The notes beneath the pieces are model-generated. The model saw nothing but the letters and a program-made list of their open reading frames with translations, had not been told where the DNA came from and did no database searches. Positions 37,739 through 49,216 of a stretch of 64,000 bases of DNA are shown one piece after another (within the stretch, counting starts at the first letter, position 1; every line of letters starts with the position of its first letter). The position numbers were made by a program, and so were the translations under genes. Source of the stretch: Hevea brasiliensis (lineage: Eukaryota; Streptophyta; Magnoliopsida; Malpighiales; Euphorbiaceae); NCBI RefSeq assembly GCF_030052815.1, contig NC_079505.1:77213054-77277053 (forward strand). Reading direction: 5' to 3'.

Positions 37739-38673
37739 TTTTAAAATAGATATAACTATCGATAATAAATAAGTCAACCTTTGGTTAAGTGTCCACTTTA
37801 GGTGGAGGTGCTATTTCTTGGGCTTCAAAGAAACAAACTTGTATAACTTATTTTACGGTGGAATCCGAATTTATAACTTTGGCAAATGTTGGTAAAGAAG
37901 CAGAATAGTTGAAAAACTTGTTACCAGATATTAAGTTGTGGCTACAACCTATGCCATCTATTTCTTTATATTGTGATAGTCAAATCATGATGGCTAAAGC
38001 TTATAGTAAAATATAAAATGGAAAGTATATACATATAAGCTTAAGACATGAAAGACAATTAGTCTCTAATGGTGTTATTACCATGTTTATGTTAAATCCT
38101 ATAATAATCTAGCAAATCCTTTAATAAAATGGCTCTCGAGAGTTATGATCATAAGTACATGTGCTGATTAGGATTTAAAATATTCCATTAAATTTACTAA
38201 TGATGGAAACCCTACTTTATAATATTATTACTAAATAAAGTTTAAAGGGTAACAACAAGTCATTAGTAAATATTGTAATTAAGTATTTAGTGTACTAAGT
38301 TAATGAATGAGGATGAGTATTTATACTCTTAATGAAGTTTAATATTATTACAAAGGAAACTTTACCTATATGAATATAGGAAGTGGTGCCGCTTCAACAA
38401 AAGTGAGAATAACTTTTGTAAATGTTCATGAAGACAGGAGGTAGCACAAGGCCATATTCGTGCTCAAATTTTGATAAACTTTTTAAGTCGAACTAATTGA
38501 TTCGTGTGTGTAGTATTTTCGATTCTATTTAATAGGAATCTAGATTTAAGCTAAGGCCATAATGATTTCTTTAAAACTTTGAAATACTTACACTAAGGAA
38601 AAGTTTAAATCAAAATATACTTTTTATTATGCATGAAACAATAGGATCTAACAATACAAGCTAAGTAAGGGAT
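37739..38673 (+). pseudogene. Second, partial copy of the copia 3' internal region
   Basis: From about 37768 it duplicates about 36135-37044: RNase H (TLGGGAISWASKKQT, STVESEF) and the 3' untranslated part to the polypurine tract. Two stops lie at the same codon positions as in the first copy, but with different triplets: TAA (37786-37788) where copy 1 has TGA, and TAG (37906-37908) where copy 1 has TAA. Confidence 0.88.
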
Positions 38674-39387
38674 TGTTATAAATAGCTTATATGTTAGATA
38701 GTATAGAGAGAAAGAATTTCTATATTGTTAAAATATAAGAAAGTGAAGGAATGACAATAGTGAAATGTGTATAGAATTATATATATATATATATATTATT
38801 CAATTATGTCACTTGGCACATATATGTGTGAAATAAAATAATTATCTTATTGTAATTTTCGTAAATAAATTACGAATAGATGTGTTTATTAACAAGTAGA
38901 TATGTCTATTAATAAACAGACATGTCTATTTTATATAAAAAGTCACAACTGTTTGTATAGGTATCTGTTAATAAACAGACAAGTCTATTCTATACAAACA
39001 GTCACAACTATTTGTATAGGTGTTTGTTAATAAATAGACATGTCTTTTACATAAACAGTTGTATCTATTGGAGATAGATAGATATGTATATCTAAAAAAG
39101 GTGTCATAACTTTTCATTCTTTATAAATATGGATGAGTTTTTCAATTCAAAAATATGCTACTTCTATTTTTTCTTATTCTTCTTATTCTCTTCTAGTATC
39201 TCTAAATTCGGTTCATATAAAGTTCTTAAGAGAAATCTTCAGGAGTTGCTGTCTGCAGATTTTAGGCTTTGTTGTATCCTGGAGGTATATTGTCATAACC
39301 TTGCAACAATCTATTGAGGGCAATTAATACCTTAAAGATGATTATTTATCACGTCTCAAAGCCTATTCTACACCCACTGCCTCAACA
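38674..39387 (+). repeat. Copia LTR 3 (right)
   Basis: Starts TGTTATAAATAGCTTA and ends TGCCTCAACA, followed by the target repeat CTAAT. The TATA box TATAAATA is intact at 39122-39129. Confidence 0.92.
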
Positions 39388-39392
39388 CTAAT

Positions 39393-42300
39393 AATATTTA
39401 CATAATTACATAGTTAACTTATCAACTCTAACTTGAACATCAAAGAGTCCTCACCGGTCCTCACCGAGAATACTAGGTGGACCTCTGACCTATATATTCT
39501 CTATTCTACAGGTCCACACTCATAAGAAATTTTCATGAACCACAATAGTATATGAGAGATTTTGGTGTTAGCATCCAATTTCAGCAAAAGTTTTCTGTGC
39601 TACTTCCATGCTGCAGATTCTATTATCTCTGAAACTTTTGTCGAGTAAGGATTTAGCAACACAAGCAATTGAAGTCTGATCTTCGTTGAGCTGAACAAAG
39701 CATAAGAAGATTAATAGGTTTCTCAAACATGATATATTTTTAGTTTTATCATGCTCATACAACTTTGATAAATAGTTTGCTATAATTAAAATGAACCAAA
39801 TAAAATTAGTTATAATTGATAAAAATTGAAAATATTTGACTTTTTTTTATATCAAAGTTTATGTCAGCAACAATATATAAAATAATAATATTTTTACCAT
39901 ATCAGTAATAATATTTTATTTACACTACGCCAACGACATCATCTAATTAAAATAACAATAATGCCATAAATTCCCAATTTTAAAGTTTGACTAAAATAAA
40001 TATTAAAATTTAAAATTATGTCAAAATTAATAAAAAAAAACCGAAATTGACAATTCACATAAAAAATTTAGTGTTTTTTTAACAGTTTACGTAAAATAAA
40101 CTAATTAAGCATTAATGATTTTGAAGTTCACTCATAATACCAATGAATTAATAGCTCTATTTTATGATATAAAAAAATTAGAAATAAATTCAAATCTCAT
40201 CAGATCCTTTTCCTCATAAATACTTTGGTCAACAACCTACAAAGAATCCTCACTTAATCGTAGTTATCCAAACATATGGAAACCAACTAAATCAAAATCA
40301 CTTTTGTCATAAACATATTAATCAGATTTTGATTTTCGAAATCAAAGAAAAAGAAAAATAGACATTCAACCAACCATCACTTTTGTATTGAACCATTCAA
40401 CTGCGAATTGGGTAGATGCAGTTTGGCCAGTGTTTCTTGTGGAAAATAAAGTCCATGCAATGCAAGATACAGACTAACATTCCAAAGGCACAATAAGTGC
40501 AGTGATTACAGAAGCCTTGCAATTCTTGGCTTTTGACAATATCTTTGAAATTAGCGTACAAATATTGGAAATTATGGAGGCTCCTTCCATTAAATTCTTC
40601 TTTTTAACTTCCAATGTCTTAATCGCACACCCGACCCTCCATCTAGACAACCATTACCTTTCTTTTTTACACTTAAACTTCTTTTCAAATTTCAAATTAC
40701 GATCAATGATGGAGGTTTGGAAACATGATCAATTGTCTGCCTCTTACCTTCCTCAATATTATAATGCTAGGATATTTATCTAATTAATTACTTAAATTTT
40801 TTTAAAGTAAAATATTCAATATTATGAGATAAATCTCATTGAATTTCCATATTAATTATCTCTCAATTTTATTTTATAATTTAAAATTTACTATATATTC
40901 TTTAAATTATTAATATTATTTGGTCCATTCTTTTCGAAATTTTTACTATAATTTCATTTAATTAATTTATTTAAAGAAAAAAGAATTGTGAAATTTTCAG
41001 ACTTAAACAATGCTGAAGACTGTCGGCAAAATTTGATTGTTAAACTTGGAATTGCTCCACCAAAATGGTTTAAACCAATTTAACTTGACTTTCTCTTGCT
41101 ATATATTATCTTATTTTTTCTTGCTTATTACGGATGTAGGATTCCGACACTCTTCACGTGCAATTAGACTGAATTTAAGTTTATATATCTAAGGTCTAAT
41201 AGCATATGAAATTCTTCAACTTGTAAAGTGTTGAAAATTATTGACAAAATCTTATTATTGAGTTTAGAATTGACTCCATCAAAATTGTTTAAGCCAACTT
41301 GACTTAACTGCCTCTTGCTCCGTATATTATCTTATTTTTACTTGTTTGTTATCAACGGGTACTCCAACTAAATTCCCCAAACTCCCCACCTTTTAAAAAA
41401 AAAAAAAAAGAAAAATAATTGTTTGATAGGAAAATAATTGTTTGCAACTCCACGATAGTTAGAACAGAAGGCGATCGGATAATATTAGGATAAAAATTGA
41501 CACTTACCAAATTATTCAAAATGACCATAATTATGACATTCTGGGTACTACCGACCATTTCAACCTACCTATCCATATACTTTTAATTTCTTTCCTGAGA
41601 TAAAGAAATGAGGAGAGAATCCTGATTTGAAACCTACCCATATAATATTCCAAGTCGGCTGGTTGGTTGGTTCAAATGGGATCGGCTGGAATTCCGGAAA
41701 CCGTACTGGATTGCAACATATCAGTCAAAAACTCTGAAATTCGCATCAATCAAAGCAGAAATTTTAGAATATAATAATTTCTCCAATCAAAGGTTAGGGT
41801 TGTTAATTGTTCGCTTTCTGCTTTCTTTCGCATTCTTCATCCGTCGGCATTTGTCCTGTTAGTAGTCTTCTCCGACTAACAACTTTATTTTCACTTTGCG
41901 TAAGTGTTGACCATTGATAATTTTCTTTTTAAATTTAAAAATAAAATTAATGGTTAAATGTCTAAGTCTCTATTTTTTTCTAAGAAATAATTTATTTATG
42001 AAAAATATATAAATTTTTTCATATTTTAATGGGATTATTAAAATATAAAAAATGGGATTCTTTTTTAATAAAAAAAATTCAATTTTTTAATTGAGGAAAA
42101 AAATTATCTTAATTTTTTTATTAAGAAAAAAAATTACCTGTTAACTCATTTTCTAAGTGTTCAAATGATAGAAAATATAAAAAAAATTATTTTTTAAATA
42201 AATATTATCCATTAACTCATTTTCTAAGTATTCAAATAATAAAAAATATAAAAAATATATTTTTCAAAAAACAAATGGAGTAAATTTTTTCCTAATACAA

Positions 42301-43746
42301 AAAAATTAAGAATTCAAATTCTCACATATCTCTATTCTTTTTAAACAGTTTTGAAGTATTTAAAAAAAAAAAAAATCGACTCCAATCACTTAACTAAATT
42401 ATGATAAAACTATATGCTATTGATTGTTATAGTCAATGGATTGATAGGTACATAATGGAATGAAGCGAAGGACAGAAATACTTAACTAAATAAGCAATCA
42501 ATTTTTTTTAATCTATAGCAGTTTCTTCTATGCTAATATTGATCATCAAGAATGATAACGAAAGAGAATATAATAGTAAGAACATTAATTTGTGATGATC
42601 CATCATTACAAAATAAAGAAATAAATTGATTGAGGATGGAGGTGGCTAGACAATGTTGAACAACCACCACCACTAAACCCTGGATTGGAGTTTCCTTAGT
42701 TTATCACGTTTTACATGAAGCTCAGCTCATACGAAAGAGACACGCATGAATTGGATTAACTTTGGAAAATTAAAATAATAACAATAATTACAAATTGATC
42801 CAATAATAGAACTTGCTTTCTTACACTCCCCTTGGCTTAATTACAACTCGACATCACATTAATTAGGGATTATGTTTCAAACCCACATCATGATCAAGTA
42901 CTTTAATTAATTGAGTTTTGTATTGCACAATTGATTAGATAATATTTAATCAAATGGAAAACCCCATGTAGAGACAAAACTGAACATAATACGTACACAA
43001 CATTTAGTATTAATTTAGGGGTTGAGAAGGTTAATTAAATTGGCAGCGGTTTAGGTTTTTCAGTTTTAGAGCTGTTTAAAGTGGAACCCAAAAACAGCCA
43101 ACTAAAAAATGGATTAAATTAATAGAGATTTTGGAGTTTGGGTGACTAAGAGGACGAACATAGGGCAGATAATAAGAAAAGTATATAATGTTAAGAAGCT
43201 TATTATGTTGCTGAGAAGCTTACAACAGTATGATTACGTCTGTTAAGTACTAACAAGAAACCTCGTTAAAATATTTCAACTTGTACATCCACGTGACAGG
43301 CGTGCGACAAAGAGAGACAGAGTTTCATTAATTAATAATGTTTTGTCGCTTTGATCATTCATGGATTAATTATTGGGAGGTTGCCTTCTGGGCTTCTGCT
43401 GTTTTCCAAAGTCATTTGAGGCCATACAAGGCAATCATCCTCAGAAACGTTACTTCAACTTCAATCTGTGCATTCACTGTGCTTAATTTTATAATCATCA
43501 TATTTACATTCGTATCTTTCCACTAGCCTCTTTTTTTCCTTCTCACAAGCACAGCTATGGACAAATGAGTTTTGTCTTAATTGTATTAGAATCGTCTTTA
43601 ACTTTAAAGCTATGTTGTTATGAGTTGAAACCCAAATTGGAGCCTAATTGACCAAGAAAAAACAGTGTCAAATATATAGTAGCATTTAATATCTAATAAC
43701 CAGCAACAAAACATATCATTACTAACAACTAACTTAAATTTTTTTG
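39393..43746. other. Gene-poor spacer
   Basis: Contains a reverse-orientation relative of the 20490-20660 repeat at about 39780-40000, a spaced direct repeat (next entry), and several open frames of under 100 codons (for example 40502-40783, which starts with GTG; 43338-43526) without recognisable motifs. The GC-richer patch at 41640-41900 has no useful frame. Confidence 0.5.
41010..41352. repeat. Spaced direct repeat of about 125 bp
   Basis: Segments at about 41010-41130 and 41228-41352 share, in order, GAATTG-CTCCA-CAAAAT, AACTTGACTT and TATATTATCTTATTTTT with scattered differences. Probably a local duplication or part of a dispersed repeat. Confidence 0.6.
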
Positions 43747-43873
43747 TTAACATCCATCACTTAAATTCAATTCTGCTGGAAGACTAAAATGTACTTCATA
43801 TCCTTTTTCAAACACCATGGCTTGCATATTCATGATTTGACTATAGCACTGAATGTCTTCAGGATCATCAGTC
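43747..43873 (-). other. Last exon-like block downstream of the PPR gene
   Basis: On the minus strand a strong acceptor (ATTTTCCCTTCAG) precedes an open stretch of about 41 codons (TDDPEDIQCYSQIMNMQA ... LPAELNLSDGC) ending in TAA at 43747-43749. It can be joined in frame to the micro-exon at 44078-44094 and the block at 44675-44705, but that frame is closed by a stop at the junction with the block at 45247-45301. I therefore favour a spliced 3' UTR of the PPR gene. A short independent coding gene cannot be excluded. Confidence 0.4.
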
Positions 43874-44077
43874 CTGAAGGGAAAATAAACAAATACCATT
43901 AACTAAAACCATGAATGTAAATATTACCCACAGAAATCCAAATACTTGTATGTATTTTTTATGTGAGGTAGCACCTCTCTGCTGTAGGTTTTCTGGGGTA
44001 AGTAGAGAGCCTTTTTCACATGGTCTTTTCATTGCATTCCTTCCATTAGATCAACAAAAGGCACTGGCTTCCACCAC

Positions 44078-44094
44078 CTTTCGGTCCAAAGAAC
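44078..44094 (-). other. Candidate 17-nt micro-exon
   Basis: It lies between the acceptor GGTTACACATGCAG (44095 and above) and a GT at 44077-44076 (AAAG|GTGGTG), and joins in frame to the block at 43873. Micro-exons are hard to prove by eye; a longer exon is possible. Confidence 0.25.
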
Positions 44095-44674
44095 CTGCAT
44101 GTGTAACCAATATCAGCTTTAATAGGTCAGTTATGAGTATGATACAAATAAAAGTCTTGCTGGAAACAGTAAATCAAATGTGAAATTTTGATCAACTAGG
44201 ACGGAAAAAAATGCATTCATTACTAAGCCAAAGGGACCGTGTATAAAATAACTAGTACAGATGAAAGCAATTTAATCACAGAGTTTACATTGACTAAAAC
44301 TATAATCCGTGAAAATTTTAATTAAGGGAGGAAATCTAACCTGCAAATATGATCAAGCTTTTATTTATCTTCATTGAAATCAAATTCAATTAGGTTTCTT
44401 ATCACCACACCACCAGTGAATCAGAACCCAATACCACTGAAACTATTTTCATAAAGACTCAATTATAAAGTTAGAATCAGCTGAAAACACAAAGCCTCAT
44501 CAAAGAGCTTGTACTGAACCCAACAGTGTTCATTTCAAATCAATCGTATAATCAGCATAGAATGTATCAGACGATACACTGTATGATACAAATTGCTACT
44601 TCAAAACTGAATAAAATAAAATAAAATAATGCTTTGACATCTCTAGTAGCTTCTAGCATGTTCTGCACTATTAC

Positions 44675-44705
44675 CTGCAAACTTCCCCTGAGGCAAAGGG
44701 AGCTT
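44675..44705 (-). other. Candidate 31-nt 3'-region exon
   Basis: Bounded by acceptor AACAAAACACTAG and donor TTTGCAG|GTAATA on the minus strand. Confidence 0.35.
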
Positions 44706-45246
44706 CTAGTGTTTTGTTGTAGAAGGAAGCCTAGAAATGCAAAAAGGATAGCAGATGACCAAAAAATAATTTCTTTCATCTTGCTGTTCATGGGCGGAGA
44801 AACATATTTCTGCACCCCTCCCCAACCTTCTAAAAGATAACATTGTGCCAGAGAAAGAAACCGAAAAAGAAGCAAAAGAAAGGGGGATAGCGGGCATGAT
44901 ATTTAGCAGCTATCTTCACCACAATCTGAAACTCAAAATGAAGAGGCCCTGTACTCCATGCAATTCAGGAACGTGGTTCTTCAGATTACATTTGGACAAA
45001 AGATGGGGCAATTTATATGCTAACTGATAACAACCATGCTTCCCCTACCACTGACTAATTTTCACAAATTAATAAACCATATGAAGTGATTGAATTACTA
45101 TTTCCGACACTGGTAGCATCTCAACTCAAAACTCTTGAAAGCTTTTGGTTCCCCAAAAAAAATCTGTTTCCGTTAATTCAACAATATTTCATCTCATGTG
45201 ATCTGAGTTAAACTTGACCACAAAGAAAACTGGTCAAGCATCTTAC

Positions 45247-45301
45247 CAACTCTTCCGAAACAGAGATTGCAAGGATCTATGTTACAACAAGGTGACCATC
45301 T
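45247..45301 (-). other. Candidate 55-nt 3'-region exon
   Basis: Bounded by acceptor AAGAGCCTGCAG and the strong donor GAGTTG|GTAAGA on the minus strand. In the frame needed for the downstream block it contains TAA and ends in a TGA across the junction, supporting non-coding status. Confidence 0.4.
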
Positions 45302-45638
45302 CTGCAGGCTCTTATGGCATTCAAATGAGACTAAAATCAAATGTGAACCCATTACAGAACTTGCAACTTATATCATCCAAAATAGGTCAAGAGCCTTACT
45401 TCTTGGGTTCATTGTGGGCAGTACCAAGCATGAAGCAGATCTGGAACTTTTGCAGTTAAGAAACAATATCGCACAAAAATTAATTTTATTAGACAAAGAC
45501 AAAAACTGCATAAAATTCTAAGGATTCATAAATTAGTACAACAAAAAAACAATGGTTTCAGGTGAACAAAACAGGGCAGGATTAAACAAAGACATTCTCT
45601 GTTGCATATGCTTTTAGAGAAATTTATTCTGAAAATTT

Positions 45639-46138
45639 GGATAAATTTCAAGAGTTATCCCTGAACTTTAAGGGTTATAACAAAGATGTCCTTCAACTTG
45701 AAAATGTAATATAAAATCCCTTGAACTTTGAAATTTTACATAGTAAAATTTTTCTTACCTTTAATAGCCCGTTTATTAGTAACACGCTGATATAAACAAT
45801 CCAGAGTTGTGATAACGTGGACAATTGCTATTGTTTTTCAAAAGTAAAGTCCCTCTAATCAACTGCTATACATCTAGCATTTCATTGTCCTATGCGGATG
45901 AAATTCTTTCATGGTTGATCTATAAAGAGAATCATAGCCAGTTTTGACACTAGCACATAAAGGAAAGAGAATTGTCTGGGGCACCACCACTATAGATTGT
46001 ATAAAACGGTTATTGGGAGTCAAAAGGATTTTACTGTATAAAATTTCAAAGTTCAAGAAGTTTTTTGTTTTATTTTTAAGTTCAGGGACACCTCTATTAC
46101 AACGTCTAAAGTTCAAGAATAGCTATTAAAATTTATCC
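45639..46138. mobile_element. Mutator-like MITE with ~118-bp terminal inverted repeats
   Basis: A 500-bp element. The left end GGATAAATTTCAAGAGTTAT and the reverse complement of the right end, GGATAAATTTTAATAGCTAT, continue as inverted repeats for about 118 bp, with shared CTTGAACTTTGAAATTTTA. The flanks CTGAAAATTT (45629-45638) and CTGAAAGTTT (46139-46148) are a 10-bp target duplication with one change. This size and structure indicate a non-autonomous Mutator-like element. The interior has no coding capacity that I can see. It lies between two exon-like blocks downstream of the PPR gene, so probably in an intron. Confidence 0.85.
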
Positions 46139-46688
46139 CTGAAAGTTTAGTGTATTTTCAAGGAACTACCTACTCTAAGATTTTCTCAACTAGAAATGTA
46201 TAATCCATCTTCAATTAAAAGAAAAAAAAAAGGTAGTTCCATATAACAGCTACAATTACAAACATGGCAAAATGAGCAGCAAGTAGAAGAATGATTATGC
46301 TGCAAAGTAAGCACATTACTTCGCATTGCACTATATTATCCCTAGTCCATCTTGTGAAGATATAATGCTATCTTAATTTGATTACAGCAATCTATTTCAT
46401 TCCCTAGAATTTTCCAGAAAAACTTCAGACATGGTAGATTTTCACTAGAAATCAATGAATACGGGTAATGTTTAACAGGTTGGAATTTTAATAAAGCTAT
46501 GATTTATTGCATGCATTTTAGACCTCCATTTCACATGTTTGCTTTTGTTTCTAATGAGTGAAATCAATAAAAAGGTATAAAATGGTAATTTAAAACTATA
46601 TAACAGCAGCTAACACTGACGCTTCTGTTCAGAGTGTGCATGGCAAAGGTTGTTTTTAACTTGCAAAAGTAAAGGAGTTAAAGAATAC

Positions 46689-46763
46689 CAATGCAAAGGT
46701 GCAGATACGGATAGCTTCAATCTGACCAGGCAGGTGGACTGAACCTGGTATGCTAAAGCTGCC
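46689..46763 (-). other. Candidate 75-nt 3'-region exon
   Basis: Bounded by acceptor GTGTTATCACAG and donor GCATTG|GTATTC on the minus strand. The block is less AT-rich than its flanks. In one frame it reads SIPGSVHLPGQIEAIRICTF, but no family is recognised. Confidence 0.4.
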
Positions 46764-47308
46764 CTGTGATAACACCTAAACACAATAATAAAAGGAAAAG
46801 AGGAATAAAGGAAAATAGCATGCTATGGAAAAAGGTTAAGAATTAAGGATTTACAATTTTTGATAAATGAATTGGTATTCTATGTAAGATCAATATATAT
46901 TATTCCATAATTATTTATGAAATGTTCCAATCACCTTTGAATAGGTTTTTCATTAATTTTTTAAGGTAGTCACATTCACATGTTAAATACTATTAAGGCT
47001 CACATACAACACACATACACACTCAAATATACAAGATGGAAGGGGAAATTTTTTGAAGGAAAAAAAATGCACAATTAAATATTTTATAGAATAATCAATT
47101 TTCAACCAACAATCAGGAGGGAGAGAATAAAGGCATAAACTGTTATTGAGTAACACCATTTCAGTTGCATATATAAATTTGAAGCTCACTAAACTGATTT
47201 ATAAAAATTTCTCCGTGCATTTGCTTCTAGAACTGAAATCTCAAATCCCAATCAGTTCCATGTCATTCTTAACTTCTTATGAACCATCAACAAGTAAGAG
47301 ATAAGACA

Positions 47309-47314
47309 ACTTAC
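47309..47314 (-). other. Consensus 5' splice site downstream of the PPR stop codon
   Basis: GTAAGT on the minus strand in the context GGAAT|GTAAGTTG, 83 bases after the PPR stop. A near-perfect plant donor here suggests that the 3' UTR of the PPR mRNA is spliced to the exon-like blocks at 46763 and below. Confidence 0.5.
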
Positions 47315-47397
47315 ATTCCACTTTGATGAAGATATCTTGCGAGGAAAACACCATTATGTTTCTAGTTCTACTATCCTTGACAATATGACTTCTATCT

Positions 47398-49209
47398 TCA
47401 ACTACTCTTCCCAAGCTCCATATAGTCTGGTACATATCCAGATGATCTCAACAATTTTGTCAAACCCCTCAAGGTTCCATATATTAACTCGCTCTCAGGC
47501 AGCCTCTCATCTAGAGAATAAAACTCAAAAACACCATCATTGACCTCAATCAAACTGCAACCTGGTAATTTTCTGAACCCAGTATCTCTCATTGCAACTT
47601 TTAATCGTGCAACATCTTTCCATCTTCCAAGATCACCATATATATTAGAAAGCATCACATAGTTTGCAGGGTTCTTTGGCTCAAATTTGATGAGTTTTTC
47701 AAGTGCTAGTTCTGCCAATACAACATTTTTGTAAACCCTACACGCCCCAAGCAAGGCAGCCCAAATAACAGCATCTGCTTCCATAGGCATCTTTTTAACA
47801 AAATCCACAGCCTGAACTAAAAGCCCAGCTCTTGCAAGCAGATCAACCATACAACCATAGTGCTCTATTTGAGGCACAATTGAATAATCATCAATCATTG
47901 ATTGAAAATACGCAAAGCCATCTTCAATCAAACCCATGTGTGTGCAAGCACACAAAACACCCAAGAAGGTGATTCCATCTGGCTTTTCTCCAGCATTTTT
48001 CATTTGAGAAAACAACCTTAAAGCATCTGCCCCACGCCCATGCACTGCTAGGCCACCAATCATGGTATTCCAGCTAATCACATCTTTCATATGCATGCCT
48101 TTAAACACATCAATTGCATTTTCTAGAATCCCACATTTTGCATACATGTCGACCAAAGCATTCTCAACATATACATTTCCTTTATATCCATTACTCTCAG
48201 CGTACGCATGCACCCACTTACCCAAATCAACAGCACCCAATCTTGCACATGCAGACAACACAGTCACAAGTGTGGCATCAGTAGGAACCACATTACCATC
48301 AACTAACATCTTCTTAAAAGAACTTAATACTTCCAAAAAACGCCCATCGCGTGCATAACCTCCTATCAATCCATTCCATGAAAAGACATTCCTTTCCGGC
48401 ATCTCTTCAAACAGTCTTTCACAAGCTTCAACATCACCTTTGTTGGCATAACCACTCAAAATCGTGTTCCAAGACATAACGTCCTTGTTCGGCATCCTAT
48501 TGAAAAGCTCGCGTGCTCTTGCCATATCCCCTATCTCAATATAACCCGTAATCACAGTGTTCCATAACACAATATCACGTTCAGGGGCCAAATCAAAAAG
48601 GCAACGTGCAGTTTCTATATCATTACAAAATATGAAACCACGAATCATGGAAGTCCAAGCAACCACATTTCTTTCTAGCATCTCACCAAACACTCTATAA
48701 GCCTCCCCTATCACTCCTCTGCTAGAATACAAATCAATCAACATAGTACCCATGTATGGGTTGGCTCTAAATCCACTCTTTATCACAAAACAATGCAATT
48801 GTTCACCTTCTCTGAATGCATTAATCTTTACACAAGATTTAAGAACCATTGGGAAAGTGAAGCAGTTAGGCATTATATCCATTCTCTTCATTTGGCTATA
48901 CAAGACAATAACTTCCCAATGAAATTCGTTTTGGGCATAGCCTTTAAACATTGCATTCCAACTGGAGAGATTTGGATAAGGAATTCGATCGAACATTTTG
49001 TGGGCATAATCCATTTTCTTAAGCAAAGCAGAAGCTGAGAGAATTCTTGGAACTATATAGTCATTGTATTCAAAGCCATGGGTGATAATCTGGGATTGGA
49101 TTTGATGAAGGTGCTTGAGGGACTTACATGACTGTAAGAGTGATATGAACGTCTCTTCAAGAAGTCTGTGAGGTAACTTTGGGGCTAAACTTGGAGCAAT
49201 TTTTGCCAC
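47398..49209 (-). CDS. Pentatricopeptide repeat protein, PLS class with E/E+ domain
   Basis: 603 codons, no intron in the coding part. The protein is an array of PPR units in PLS pattern (SWNAMFKGYAQNEFHWEVI, AWTSMIRGF, LWNTVITGYIEIGDMARARE, SWNTILSGYANKGDVEACE, SWNGLIGGYARDGRFLEVL), then from about residue 483 an E domain (WAALLGACR..., NYVMLSNIYGDLGRWKDV, PGCSLIEVNDGVFEF) and an E+-like end (LRSSGYVPDY). There is no DYW domain. Such proteins bind organellar RNA one base per repeat and mostly act as site-specificity factors for C-to-U editing in mitochondria or plastids; an E/E+ protein would recruit a DYW partner. The target is unknown. Oddity: the homology starts upstream of any ATG. The first codon is GTG, preceded in frame by TAG two codons earlier, and the first in-frame ATG is at 49011 (residue 67), inside the first repeats. 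An unseen 5' exon (CTGCTAG just upstream could be an acceptor), a GTG start, a lost ATG or a sequence error are all possible. Confidence 0.92.
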   Translation of the reverse strand: MAKIAPSLAPKLPHRLLEETFISLLQSCKSLKHLHQIQSQIITHGFEYNDYIVPRILSASALLKKMDYAHKMFDRIPYPNLSSWNAMFKGYAQNEFHWEVIVLYSQMKRMDIMPNCFTFPMVLKSCVKINAFREGEQLHCFVIKSGFRANPYMGTMLIDLYSSRGVIGEAYRVFGEMLERNVVAWTSMIRGFIFCNDIETARCLFDLAPERDIVLWNTVITGYIEIGDMARARELFNRMPNKDVMSWNTILSGYANKGDVEACERLFEEMPERNVFSWNGLIGGYARDGRFLEVLSSFKKMLVDGNVVPTDATLVTVLSACARLGAVDLGKWVHAYAESNGYKGNVYVENALVDMYAKCGILENAIDVFKGMHMKDVISWNTMIGGLAVHGRGADALRLFSQMKNAGEKPDGITFLGVLCACTHMGLIEDGFAYFQSMIDDYSIVPQIEHYGCMVDLLARAGLLVQAVDFVKKMPMEADAVIWAALLGACRVYKNVVLAELALEKLIKFEPKNPANYVMLSNIYGDLGRWKDVARLKVAMRDTGFRKLPGCSLIEVNDGVFEFYSLDERLPESELIYGTLRGLTKLLRSSGYVPDYMELGKSS

Positions 49210-49216
49210 TTTCTAG

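Larger units (their letters stand above)
33562..39387 (+). mobile_element. Composite, degraded Ty1/copia retrotransposon with three LTRs
   Basis: Layout: LTR (33562-34255), internal region (34256-37044), second LTR (37045-37738), a repeated 3' internal segment (37739-38673) and third LTR (38674-39387). The outermost ends are flanked by identical 5-bp repeats CTAAT (33557-33561 and 39388-39392), so the whole array behaves as one insertion. Copia identity comes from reverse transcriptase (YVDDM at 34787-34801) and RNase H motifs, and from the polypurine tract AAGTGGGAGAT at 37034-37044, typical of copia. The internal region is far too short for a complete gag-pol and carries stops. Such arrays arise by recombination between LTRs of adjacent copies. 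The element is inactive by itself. Confidence 0.92.

Noticed and set aside
40502..40783. 93-codon frame
   Set aside because: Starts with GTG, has AT-driven composition and no motif.
48062..49038. Plus-strand frames opposite the PPR gene
   Set aside because: Antisense shadows; the minus-strand PPR repeats are unmistakable.
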